A stretch of 61,102 bases of DNA from a virus. Positions within the stretch are counted from its first letter, which is position 1. Every line of letters begins with the position of its first letter. Shown here one piece after another: positions 38,495 to 46,123 of the stretch. The DNA lies in the IMG/VR virus record IMGVR_UViG_3300032893_000047, positions 1 to 61,102 of that record. One strand, given 5' to 3'. The position numbers and the translations under genes were made by a program. The notes under the pieces were generated by a model. It ran no database searches. It saw only the letters and a program-made list of their open reading frames with translations, and was not told the DNA's origin.

Positions 38495-40441
38495 ATGGAT
38501 AAAAAATCAATTATTGCGGAAATCATCAAACATCATAAAAAAACAAATCCACGACATAAATATAAACATCCGAAGCAAAGAATAAATCCAATAGCATATC
38601 AAAAGCAATATGAAACATTGGTTAAAAGCATATTTAATAAGTTCAAAGACATTACCGACAAAAAAGTATATAGCATTATTTCGTCATGGAAGGGCAGGGG
38701 GATAATTGACGAAGATGATCCCGAAGCCGATCTTGAAGATTTAGAAGATGACTTTGACAATGAACAAAATAAAATATTTAACATCGATGAAGATAAATTG
38801 AAAATGATGTTAATGGTGTTTGGATTGTCACTCGCAGTGTTTAATAAAACACAATTTGAAAAGATATTTGAAAAGGCGGTCGGGATACCCTATCCAATAG
38901 GCGGAATATCCGAAGATGCAATATTGAAATCATGGATATTTGGAAATGTCAAATTGATTAAGAATCTTACAAATGACTATAGAAAAAATATCGAAAATAC
39001 GTTATTCTATGGATATAAAAATAATGAAAGTGCAAGTACATTAACCGAAAAAATTAGTCAGATAGATGAAACATTTGAAGGTTATCGATCAGAACTTATT
39101 GCAAGAGATCAGACAGCGAAATTAAACGGGGATTATACAAAGGCAAGGCAGCAAGATGCGGGGATAAACACGTATATTTGGAGGACAATGGAAGATGAAA
39201 GAGTCCGCGGAGACCCATCTGGCAAATTCCCTGATCCTCAAGAAGGTGATAATCATTATTTAATGGATGGGAAATATTGTTCATGGGATGACGATACGGT
39301 TTATGCAGATACCTTAGAAGATGCACTTGCGGATAATTGGACACAAAGAACTTCGGAAATGGCTGAAGGACAGCCCGGATCAGCAATAAATTGTTTTTTA
39401 GGGCAAACGGAAGTCAGAAGTTACGTCCCTATACAAAAAATCTACAGACGTAACTATGTTGGTGAACTGATTCAATTTATTTTTGGCAAGACTGATTTTA
39501 CGTGTACACCGAATCACCCTATATTGAGGGCTGATGGCGTTATGGTTGCTGCTCAAAATTTGAATATCGGCGATAATATTTTTAATATTTGTTCTAAGGC
39601 AATCGATATTTCTAAAAATAATAATAAAAACGGAATATCCACTTTCAAGCAAACCTTTGATTTTTTTGCTAATTTTTATGAACCGATTAAAAGAAAAACT
39701 TTTATTGAAGATTTCCACGGCGATGGCATTCCCGACCAAGATATCGACATTATAGATATGGAATGCAAATTGGGGGACAGTTTTAAATCCATTCTTAAGC
39801 AATTCGATATTGAGAAATTCTTCTCCATCGCCAATCAAATGCTTAGTTTTTTGAGCGGCTCGAGCATATCCTTCACGACTATGTATTGTAGCGGGTTTTC
39901 CTCGTTTAACTTTATTTGCTTTTTCACAAAGCTTTTGCTTTTCTTTGAAGGACATATTTTGGAATCTGATAAAATTAGCCTGAGAACCATTTCTAATCTT
40001 AACTCCATTTTCAATGAACCGATCAGTAATGGTCTTACGGGAAATATTATATTTTTTGGAAAGGCTAAGAATACTTTCACCTTTGAAATACTCCGTGATA
40101 AGTTCTTTTTCAGAAAAATGCTTTCTATTGCAAGCCTCTCTATAATGATGAATAATAGAAATGCCTTTTTCCCTGAGATTAAAAGAAAGATTACCGCGAT
40201 CAACTCCCATGATTTCAGCAATTTCATTGATATTTTTCCCAGAAAGCATAAGTTTCTCCGCATTGACAAGAAGATCATTTGTGAAAACTCTTCTGTTCAT
40301 ATATACAACCTTCAAAATGATTTATCATGGTATAGCATAACCAAAAAAAATATTATTGTCAAGAATTGTCGTTGCTATGCCGAAGCCGTGTTTGAATCCA
40401 TAGACAATGAATCTGAAAATAATCAGGCAGGTGAAGAATGA
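38495..40441 (+). CDS. MuF-type head morphogenesis protein containing an intein, 648 aa precursor
   Basis: The flanking parts are a MuF minor head protein: ELIARDQTAKLNGDYTKARQ, YIWRTMEDERVRGDPSG and, after joining, GSAIN plus CRCYAEAVF, the conserved MuF end motif. Residues 300-624 are an intein that splits this motif. Splicing would give a mature protein of 323 residues. MuF proteins sit by the portal inside the head and help head assembly or DNA delivery. Start ATG 38495. Confidence 0.9.
   Translation: MDKKSIIAEIIKHHKKTNPRHKYKHPKQRINPIAYQKQYETLVKSIFNKFKDITDKKVYSIISSWKGRGIIDEDDPEADLEDLEDDFDNEQNKIFNIDEDKLKMMLMVFGLSLAVFNKTQFEKIFEKAVGIPYPIGGISEDAILKSWIFGNVKLIKNLTNDYRKNIENTLFYGYKNNESASTLTEKISQIDETFEGYRSELIARDQTAKLNGDYTKARQQDAGINTYIWRTMEDERVRGDPSGKFPDPQEGDNHYLMDGKYCSWDDDTVYADTLEDALADNWTQRTSEMAEGQPGSAINCFLGQTEVRSYVPIQKIYRRNYVGELIQFIFGKTDFTCTPNHPILRADGVMVAAQNLNIGDNIFNICSKAIDISKNNNKNGISTFKQTFDFFANFYEPIKRKTFIEDFHGDGIPDQDIDIIDMECKLGDSFKSILKQFDIEKFFSIANQMLSFLSGSSISFTTMYCSGFSSFNFICFFTKLLLFFEGHILESDKISLRTISNLNSIFNEPISNGLTGNIIFFGKAKNTFTFEILRDKFFFRKMLSIASLSIMMNNRNAFFPEIKRKITAINSHDFSNFIDIFPRKHKFLRIDKKIICENSSVHIYNLQNDLSWYSITKKNIIVKNCRCYAEAVFESIDNESENNQAGEE
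39398..40300 (-). CDS. Antisense homing endonuclease nested in the intein, 300 aa
   Basis: ATG 40300 with GAAGG 8 nt upstream on the minus strand; stop TAA 39400-39398 within the third intein codon. N-terminal half has two helix-turn-helix units (KNINEIAEIMGVDRGNLSF and ILSLSKKYNISRKTITDRF). The C-terminal half has GDGEEFLNIELLKNGF and NVDILVGNAIAVEIFNKSF, a PD-(D/E)XK or Vsr-like nuclease core with Asp186, Glu196 and Lys200 as candidate residues. Codon-aligned with the sense gene. It would spread the intein by cutting intein-less MuF genes. Confidence 0.85.
   Translation of the reverse strand: MNRRVFTNDLLVNAEKLMLSGKNINEIAEIMGVDRGNLSFNLREKGISIIHHYREACNRKHFSEKELITEYFKGESILSLSKKYNISRKTITDRFIENGVKIRNGSQANFIRFQNMSFKEKQKLCEKANKVKRGKPATIHSREGYARAAQKTKHLIGDGEEFLNIELLKNGFKTVPQFAFHIYNVDILVGNAIAVEIFNKSFSFNRFIKISKKIKGLLESGYSVFIIIFRNIDCLRTNIKNIIADIQILSSNHNAISPQYRVIRCTRKISLAKNKLNQFTNIVTSVDFLYRDVTSDFRLP
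40334..40362 (-). promoter_or_regulatory. Antisense promoter for the intein-borne endonuclease
   Basis: On the minus strand: perfect TTGACA (40357-40362), 17 nt, TATGCT (40334-40339), then GAAGG and ATG 40300. The promoter lies inside the sequence for the last intein block, so the nuclease unit is self-contained. Confidence 0.75.
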
Positions 40442-40608
40442 TTTGTCAGACAAGAGAAAATAGACCAGATAAAAAATATAATAATAAATTAAATAGGGCG
40501 CTATTATTTGTCCCATATAATTTTAATGGTTATTTATTTTTTATTTCTGAAAATCATTATATGCAAAACTTTAGTCCGATTAAAAAAGCGGGACAAAATG
40601 AAAAATAA
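40438..40608 (+). CDS. Small protein, 56 aa
   Basis: ATG 40438 overlaps the MuF stop (ATGA). Contains LNRALLFVPYNFNGYLFFIS. Ends in the next gene's start region. Function unknown. Confidence 0.45.
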   Translation: MICQTRENRPDKKYNNKLNRALLFVPYNFNGYLFFISENHYMQNFSPIKKAGQNEK

Positions 40609-40786
40609 AACACAATGTGCAGATAAAAACAAAAGATTCGCTTATGAATGGAAATGGTTTCCAATACAATTATCGCATACGCCGAGTAGAGATGAATATT
40701 ATAGACTTGAGAAAGAATATAATAGATTAATAAATAAAGAATGTTTGATAATTGAAAAGCGATCGCTTATAAGAGGAAAAGAATGA
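40598..40786 (+). CDS. Small charged protein, 62 aa
   Basis: ATG 40598 is preferred over upstream starts within the previous gene. WKWFPIQLSHTPSRDEYYRL and a charged helix; overlaps the next gene by 4 bases. Function unknown. Confidence 0.5.
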   Translation: MKNKTQCADKNKRFAYEWKWFPIQLSHTPSRDEYYRLEKEYNRLINKECLIIEKRSLIRGKE

Positions 40787-41016
40787 AAGATAAAATTATT
40801 CTTGGCGATGGGAAATATTTATTGAAAAAAAAATATAAGGGCAATCGTTATACTTTGAAAAAAGGAAGATTCTATGAGGGTGACGCGACCAAAGATTCTT
40901 ATGGGAAAATAATAGGCATAATGATTTTTTACAAAAAAACCATGTTTTTGATTTCTCCTGAATATTTTGATTTAAACAAAACAAAAAATATTGAATATAT
41001 TGCAATTTATAGATGA
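40783..41016 (+). CDS. Small basic beta-rich protein, 77 aa
   Basis: ATG 40783 overlaps the previous stop; AGAGGAAAAG upstream. KKKYKGNRYTLKKGRFYEGD and later strands suggest a small barrel. Function unknown. Confidence 0.5.
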   Translation: MKDKIILGDGKYLLKKKYKGNRYTLKKGRFYEGDATKDSYGKIIGIMIFYKKTMFLISPEYFDLNKTKNIEYIAIYR

Positions 41017-41029
41017 AAAGTAAAAAAGA

Positions 41030-41326
41030 ATGAAATTATATGTAATAGAAGATTGTGGCGGTCAAGGGATGAATGACAATGGTGTATTAGCTGTTTTAGA
41101 TGAAGCAGAATATTTGAGACAAAAAAATGAACTTGAAGAAGAATGGTATATAGTTCATACCATAGAATTGAATGAATTTTATTCTGATGGCATAAGTAGT
41201 GCTCCTAAAGAAATCGAATTGAGTAATGAAGAATATGAAGAATTACGTAAATTAAAGAAAGAAGAACGTGAAAAATTAAGACAATCACCTTATTTGAAGA
41301 AATTGGAAGAAGAATATGTCAAATAG
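41030..41326 (+). CDS. Small acidic helical protein, 98 aa
   Basis: ATG 41030. The first half is alpha/beta (VIEDCGGQGMNDNGVLAVLD), the second a highly charged helix (EELRKLKKEEREKLRQS). The ending overlaps the next peptide gene. Confidence 0.5.
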   Translation: MKLYVIEDCGGQGMNDNGVLAVLDEAEYLRQKNELEEEWYIVHTIELNEFYSDGISSAPKEIELSNEEYEELRKLKKEEREKLRQSPYLKKLEEEYVK

Positions 41327-41453
41327 CGAAAATTTTTGTCAGGAATGCGGGAAAAAAATAAAAAAGGACAAAATACTTTGTATTGATTGCCAGGCACTCG
41401 TTGGAGTTACTGAAAGTACTGATATAAAGGGGTATAGAACCGATGAAATGTAA
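41316..41453 (+). CDS. Zinc-ribbon peptide, 45 aa
   Basis: ATG 41316 with GAAGAAG upstream inside the previous gene. CQECGKKIKKDKILCIDC is one zinc ribbon. Overlaps the next zinc peptide by 11 bases. Confidence 0.5.
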   Translation: MSNSENFCQECGKKIKKDKILCIDCQALVGVTESTDIKGYRTDEM

Positions 41454-41661
41454 ATATTGTGGTAAAGAATTGCCTGATAGGGAAAAAGGTAGGAAACAAA
41501 AACAATTTTGTAGCGATGAGCATAGGTCTAAATATCATCAAGAAAGAATACCATTACGAACGACCTCAGCGGAAAAAATAGAATATGAAATTAAAATAAA
41601 GCACTTAGAATTTATATCATTGTTAAATAAATACGGAGAATTGGAACGAAAAAGGATTTGA
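41443..41661 (+). CDS. Zinc-finger protein, 72 aa
   Basis: CKYCGKELPDREKGRKQKQF followed by CSDEHRSKYHQER matches a common phage/plasmid zinc finger in which CxxC and CxxxH bind zinc. Followed by a helix. Probably nucleic-acid binding. Confidence 0.6.
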   Translation: MKCKYCGKELPDREKGRKQKQFCSDEHRSKYHQERIPLRTTSAEKIEYEIKIKHLEFISLLNKYGELERKRI

Positions 41662-41664
41662 TTT

Positions 41665-41832
41665 ATGATTTTGACAGATAGACAAAAGGTTGAACTCGAA
41701 GAGGCAATCAAGGGATTGGAATACGGAGATATACTCATTAAAGCGAGATATGACAAAGTATCTATTGAAATCCACGAATCAAAGCGTATTGGAGAGAAAG
41801 ATATTGAAAAAATAGAACCAAATTTGAAATAA
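41665..41832 (+). CDS. Small protein, 55 aa
   Basis: ATG 41665; AAAAAGGATTTG upstream. A helix then strands (YGDILIKARYDKVSIEIHES). Function unknown; last gene before the leader at 41856. Confidence 0.45.
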   Translation: MILTDRQKVELEEAIKGLEYGDILIKARYDKVSIEIHESKRIGEKDIEKIEPNLK

Positions 41833-41855
41833 TTTATTTTTTTAATAATTTTTAT

Positions 41856-41885
41856 TTGACAAAAAAATAAAAGATGTGATATTAT
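41856..41885 (+). promoter_or_regulatory. Promoter before the head operon
   Basis: TTGACA (41856-41861), 18 nt, TATTAT (41880-41885). Confidence 0.6.
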
Positions 41886-41941
41886 TTGAAGTAACATAAT
41901 CATTTTCATAGAAATCCTCTCAAATAGGTAAAAGAACCATA

Positions 41942-41982
41942 GGGAGAATCGATGATCACCGACATCGCTTCTCCCTTTTTTT
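41942..41982 (+). terminator. Leader terminator upstream of bacterioferritin
   Basis: GGGAGAA (41942-41948) pairs TTCTCCC (41969-41975) with inner CGATG/CATCG (41950-41954, 41963-41967), followed by TTTTTTT and ATTTTTAGGAG, the ribosome site of the next gene. Confidence 0.8.
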
Positions 41983-41998
41983 ATTTTTAGGAGTTGAA

Positions 41999-42463
41999 AT
42001 GCAGGGAAATCAAAACGTTATATCTTTTTTGAATCAAGCCTTAGTTTTTGAAAACGAAAGCCATGATGAATATTTGATTGTAAGACATCTTTACGAAAGC
42101 ATGGGATTTAAAAAAATTGGTAAATTTTTTGGTGATCTACATAAGGACGAATCCTCACATGCAAAAGAACTTATTGACAGAATATACTTCCTTGAAGGCG
42201 TCCCCGAGATGAATACTCCCCGGACAATTAATCAAACTCCAGACATAAAAGATCAACTTACATATAACCTTAAAAAAGAAAATGAAATGGTACTTAAATA
42301 TCGCGAAGGCATAAAAATTTGTGATGATGCATCGGATTATGATACCCAGGAATTACTTCTTGATTTGCTTGAAGATGAGACTGAACACGTTGACGAACTC
42401 GAGAAAGAACTTAATCGACTAAAACAGATGGGCGAAGATAATTATTATCAAGAAGGCAAATAA
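41999..42463 (+). CDS. bfr: Bacterioferritin-like ferroxidase, 154 aa
   Basis: Aligns without gaps in the first 70 residues to bacterial bacterioferritin. All six di-iron ligands are at the standard positions: Glu18, Glu51, His54, Glu94, Glu127, His130. The haem-binding Met52 is Ser. LEGVPEM and the ending KQMGEDNYYQ also match. It would oxidise and may store iron as a 24-mer in the host cytoplasm. It is the first gene behind the leader promoter of the head operon and overlaps the protease gene. Haem binding is probably lost. Confidence 0.9.
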   Translation: MQGNQNVISFLNQALVFENESHDEYLIVRHLYESMGFKKIGKFFGDLHKDESSHAKELIDRIYFLEGVPEMNTPRTINQTPDIKDQLTYNLKKENEMVLKYREGIKICDDASDYDTQELLLDLLEDETEHVDELEKELNRLKQMGEDNYYQEGK

Positions 42464-44211
42464 TGAATATCGAAAATTTTGTTAAAACCTTAAATGACGA
42501 ATATGGCACTGGCTATACCATGCCGAATGTCCCAAAAGACGCTCCTGAAGGTTTGAAAAAAATGCTTAATGCAACTTATTCAAATATTCGTCAAAAATGG
42601 ACTGAAGCGCATCCGGACGATAAAGAAAATGAAGACAATAAAAGTTCGGCTGCGTCTATAGCATGGGAGCAAGTAAAAAAATATTATAAAAAAGATAAAG
42701 ACGGCAAATGGATTGCAAAAGAAAATAAAGATATTCACGATTCAAATTATTGTCATGAAGTTCTTATCAGAAATTTAAATGACTTTGAAGGCGGCACTTT
42801 CCATGAAGAATCTATTCAAGGCGTAGCCGGTGTATATTGCACAAAAGGCAGACTTGCAGAAACCGGAATTGAAGATATTCAATCCATGGAGTTTTCAAAA
42901 AGTCAGTTTACGCCGGAGCAAGTTAAAAAATATCTCGATGATAATAAAATCAATTATTTGAAATTAACCGTTGCAAAAGATGACGGCGAAACGATTATAA
43001 GCGTAAATCATATCGATATACTGGATGAAACGCAAAAGAATCTTTCAAAAAAAATGGTTGTTAACTCAGACGGATCAATTGAAGGTAAACCGATTGTCAC
43101 AAATATCGGAGTTTTCCAATATAGACAAAAAGACGGAACCGTTATTAGGGAATTAAGACCGCCTGAAGAAGTATTCGATGAAAACTCTTTGAATACGTTG
43201 AAAAACATTTCAATAACCAATTCTCATCCAGATCTGACAAAATATGAAACCGGGCTTGTAGATGAAACAAATAAGCATGAATTGGAAGTAGGAAAAACAA
43301 AAGAAGACGTTGAACATGACCATTATGCAGTAAGCGTCGGAGTTAAAATAACAGAAAAAAATGCAATACAGGAAGTAAAGAACGGTAAACGGGATATGTC
43401 CTGCGGATATAAAGCAGACCTTGATTTCACTCCGGGGAACTTCCTTGGAATGCCATATGACGCTGTTCAAAGAAAAATCAGATATAATCATATCGCCACA
43501 GTACCACGGGCAAGAGCCGGAGATTTGGCTAAGATGATTTTTGATTCGGATGATAATTGTTCAATATATGATGAATTTGATCTCGCCTCTGAAGGCGATA
43601 AATATAAAGGAGGATCAGATATGCCATTAAAGAAGGTTAAGATTGATGGCGTTGAATACGATGCAGAGGCAAAGGTCATTGAGGCTTATACCCTTGCAAG
43701 CGACAACGCAAAGACATTGCAGGTAAAGGTCGATGAAATGACTGTTAACAATTCAAAAGTTCAGGGTGAAAGAGATGCTCTGAAAGCAGAATTAGACAAA
43801 GTCAAAAAAGATTCAGTAATGAGCGATGAACAAATACAGTCACTCGTTAATGAAAGAATGAATGTTCTTTCGATTGCCAATGAATTGAAAATCACCGTCA
43901 AAAAAGACGAGAAGGATATGTCAAATCTTGAAATCAAAAAAGAGGTTATCAAGAAAAAAATACCGGCAGTTAAACTCGACGGCAAGGACGAGGTCTATAT
44001 TGATGCGATGTATGACACTATAGTTTTGACAATGAAAGAAGAGCCGGCGAAAAACAACAAAACAAAGGTTTTTGACGTCCCCGGAAAAACAAAGAACGAT
44101 TCAAGTGAGCCCGTAAAAAGTGCAGCCGAATTAAGACGTGACGCTTATCAACGCCAAATCGAAGAACTTGAAAACCGTCATACAAAACCAAAAGAACAGG
44201 TAAAGGAGTAA
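42463..44211 (+). CDS. ChaB-like / DUF2213 prohead protease-scaffold fusion, 582 aa
   Basis: Residues 1-90 contain a ChaB-like region (SSAASIAWEQVKKYYKKDKD). Residues about 95-385 match the DUF2213 head protease type: FHEESIQGVAGVYCTKG, GVFQYRQKDGTVIRELRPPE, ITNSHPDL and DMSCGYKADLDF. From Met387 a coiled-coil scaffold follows. The protease matures the head; the scaffold guides shell assembly. A nested start for the scaffold is listed separately. Confidence 0.8.
   Translation: MNIENFVKTLNDEYGTGYTMPNVPKDAPEGLKKMLNATYSNIRQKWTEAHPDDKENEDNKSSAASIAWEQVKKYYKKDKDGKWIAKENKDIHDSNYCHEVLIRNLNDFEGGTFHEESIQGVAGVYCTKGRLAETGIEDIQSMEFSKSQFTPEQVKKYLDDNKINYLKLTVAKDDGETIISVNHIDILDETQKNLSKKMVVNSDGSIEGKPIVTNIGVFQYRQKDGTVIRELRPPEEVFDENSLNTLKNISITNSHPDLTKYETGLVDETNKHELEVGKTKEDVEHDHYAVSVGVKITEKNAIQEVKNGKRDMSCGYKADLDFTPGNFLGMPYDAVQRKIRYNHIATVPRARAGDLAKMIFDSDDNCSIYDEFDLASEGDKYKGGSDMPLKKVKIDGVEYDAEAKVIEAYTLASDNAKTLQVKVDEMTVNNSKVQGERDALKAELDKVKKDSVMSDEQIQSLVNERMNVLSIANELKITVKKDEKDMSNLEIKKEVIKKKIPAVKLDGKDEVYIDAMYDTIVLTMKEEPAKNNKTKVFDVPGKTKNDSSEPVKSAAELRRDAYQRQIEELENRHTKPKEQVKE
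43621..44211 (+). CDS. Nested scaffold protein from an internal start, 196 aa
   Basis: ATG 43621 is in frame with the protease gene (residue 387) and has the very strong AAAGGAGG (43606-43613) 7 nt upstream. Sequence is Asp/Glu/Lys-rich coiled coil with a basic C-terminal helix (RRDAYQRQIEELENRH), as in scaffolds. This is the same nested protease-scaffold design as lambda C and Nu3. Confidence 0.7.
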   Translation: MPLKKVKIDGVEYDAEAKVIEAYTLASDNAKTLQVKVDEMTVNNSKVQGERDALKAELDKVKKDSVMSDEQIQSLVNERMNVLSIANELKITVKKDEKDMSNLEIKKEVIKKKIPAVKLDGKDEVYIDAMYDTIVLTMKEEPAKNNKTKVFDVPGKTKNDSSEPVKSAAELRRDAYQRQIEELENRHTKPKEQVKE

Positions 44212-44214
44212 AAT

Positions 44215-45021
44215 ATGGGAGCATATAATTATATGGATTCCTGGATTCCAGGTCAATCGACTGAAGAAAATCAGGAAGTATTTTCCGTAAGAACCAGAGC
44301 CGCGCAGGAGGACATATCTTTCGGTAAGCCAGTTTGTGGTTATACCGGAGATGAATCAAAGGCATGGAATTACAAACTCGATACCACAAAATTGGTATTT
44401 TCTGGCGATTTGTCAGCCAGCAATTCGACCGTACTCACGGTAGACGGAGTAGCATTGACCGCAGTCGTATTTGCGACTACCCATTTGGCAGCGATGCAAG
44501 CATTAGCCGCTAAAGTCAAAGCCGCTACTTTTGTCGATGGACATGGCGATACAAAATATTATGATTGTATAATTGATCCAGAGGACGCAACGAATAGGAC
44601 TCTTTTGATAAGAGCAAAAGGCGCGACAAGCGTTTCTTCTGGCGTTGTTTCTGGCGGATCCGCCGTTACAATCACAGCAACTTATCAATCGGATCAAGTA
44701 TTTCTTGGAATATCATACTATTCCGCAAAAGACGTTGCCTTCAATGCAGCGGCGGCTTATGCGAAGTATTTCCAGAATCAGGATATCAATATTGCTGAAA
44801 AAGGAATTGTTGCAGTATACGTGAAGGGCACTATCCTTGCAGATAAGGTTGCTTACATTATGGCAACTTCAGGAGATTCAAAACTCGGATATTTCTATAC
44901 TTCCGGAGATTCTTGCAATGCCATTTTCAGATCAGATATGCAATTGATCGGAAGTGATTATCTGGCAGCCCTTGAGTTGAGAGGGATGGTAAAATTCCAC
45001 ACAGAAAGAACATGGTCATAA
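44215..45021 (+). CDS. Head decoration (structural cement) protein, 268 aa
   Basis: Start ATG 44215 three bases after the protease stop. Residues 1-55 (VRTRAAQEDISFGKPVCGYTG) and the C-terminal part (KGIVAVYVKGTILADKVAYI) are typical of a cement protein between protease and major capsid; residues 60-150 form an inserted Ser/Thr/Val-rich Ig-like domain. This is a position-supported call. Confidence 0.65.
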   Translation: MGAYNYMDSWIPGQSTEENQEVFSVRTRAAQEDISFGKPVCGYTGDESKAWNYKLDTTKLVFSGDLSASNSTVLTVDGVALTAVVFATTHLAAMQALAAKVKAATFVDGHGDTKYYDCIIDPEDATNRTLLIRAKGATSVSSGVVSGGSAVTITATYQSDQVFLGISYYSAKDVAFNAAAAYAKYFQNQDINIAEKGIVAVYVKGTILADKVAYIMATSGDSKLGYFYTSGDSCNAIFRSDMQLIGSDYLAALELRGMVKFHTERTWS

Positions 45022-45034
45022 CAGGAGGGCGAAA

Positions 45035-46042
45035 ATGCCATTAAGTGTAAGAGTAACGGACGAAGATATACAGGCGTTTTACGATGAAAATCAACAAATG
45101 GTTGATTCGTTTCATGCCGTGAATGGAACAGTAATGTTTGACGATGTGAACCTGTCCGCTTTCTTTTTGAAAGAATTGGTTTCCATCGAATCAAGAACAT
45201 ATGATACGAAATTCAAAAAATTGAAATATGCCGAATTGTTACCAGTTGACACCTCGGACGATCCGGGTGCTAAGCACGTAGCATATCAGAAATATACCAA
45301 AAGAGGTCGGGCAAAGATCATCTCGAATTATTCGCAAAGTTCTCCGAGAGTCGATGTATTCGGCGAAGAAATATACGTCAAGGTATATCAGATCGGATCA
45401 TCTTTCGGATATTCCAGGGATGAAATAAGAAGTTCAAAACTTGCCGGAAAATCTCTCGATATGAAGAGGGCAGAATCGGCAAAACTTGCGATTGAACAAG
45501 AATTTGAAAGACTCGCATGGTCAGGAGATTCGGATTATCATATTTCATCGATGTTGGATTATCCCGGAATCAATGAATATGTAACACCGGATGGAATAAG
45601 CGGAGACCCGGAATTTTCAAACAAGACACCGCTTGAAATACTCGAAGATTTGAATGGATTGGTTTCAACCGTAATAAGTATCACAAACGGCGTTGAAGAG
45701 CCCGATACGTTGTTACTTCCAATCGATCAATACGAACTTATCAAAAATACGCCAGTTACCGAATTGGCACAGGCATCAATATTAAGATGGTTCCTTGAAA
45801 ACAACGTTCATATCAAAAGAGTTGATTGGCTTCCCGATCTTCATGGAGCGGGCGCAGGCGGATCTGATAGAATGATTTGTTATCCACTCGATAGGAATAA
45901 TCTCGCTTTCAAAATACCACTTCCATATACACAATTACCTCCGACTCAAGAAGGATATGGATTTGAAGTATTGACCGAAGCAAAATGCGCAGGGACGGTT
46001 ATCTATTATCCGTTATCAGTAAGTTTTAGTGACAATATCTGA
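45035..46042 (+). CDS. Major capsid protein (DUF2184 type), 335 aa
   Basis: ATG 45035 with AGGAGG upstream. FFLKELVSIESRTYDTKFKK, YQKYTKRGRAKIISNYSQSS, FGYSRDEIRSS and the end GTVIYYPLSVSFSDNI match DUF2184 major capsid proteins with the HK97 fold. The position after protease and decoration genes agrees. Followed by a homing nuclease gene 82 bases downstream. Confidence 0.85.
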   Translation: MPLSVRVTDEDIQAFYDENQQMVDSFHAVNGTVMFDDVNLSAFFLKELVSIESRTYDTKFKKLKYAELLPVDTSDDPGAKHVAYQKYTKRGRAKIISNYSQSSPRVDVFGEEIYVKVYQIGSSFGYSRDEIRSSKLAGKSLDMKRAESAKLAIEQEFERLAWSGDSDYHISSMLDYPGINEYVTPDGISGDPEFSNKTPLEILEDLNGLVSTVISITNGVEEPDTLLLPIDQYELIKNTPVTELAQASILRWFLENNVHIKRVDWLPDLHGAGAGGSDRMICYPLDRNNLAFKIPLPYTQLPPTQEGYGFEVLTEAKCAGTVIYYPLSVSFSDNI

Positions 46043-46123
46043 GATTTGCATTAGGGGATGATATTTAAAATAGTTCTTTATTTTTATCTTTAAATATGTT
46101 AAAAAATATTTAGAGGTGATATT

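Larger units (their letters stand above)
39392..40366 (+). other. Intein in MuF, 325 aa
   Basis: Begins at Cys300 (CFLGQTEV, block A), has block B TCTPNHPIL with His341, an EDFHGDGIPDQDIDIID stretch, and ends with IYNLQNDLSWY ... IIVKN followed by Cys625. The penultimate residue is Lys instead of the usual His. The sense middle part lacks any LAGLIDADG or HNH signature; the nuclease is on the other strand. Sense codons in the intein contain no TTA, CTA or TCA after Leu302, whose TTA is the antisense stop. Confidence 0.9.

Noticed and set aside
39690-40280. Sense-strand middle of the intein as a nuclease domain
   Set aside because: The sense translation is Phe/Ser-rich without nuclease motifs, while the antisense translation has helix-turn-helix and nuclease-like features. 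The sense frame appears open mainly as the mirror of the antisense gene plus linker.
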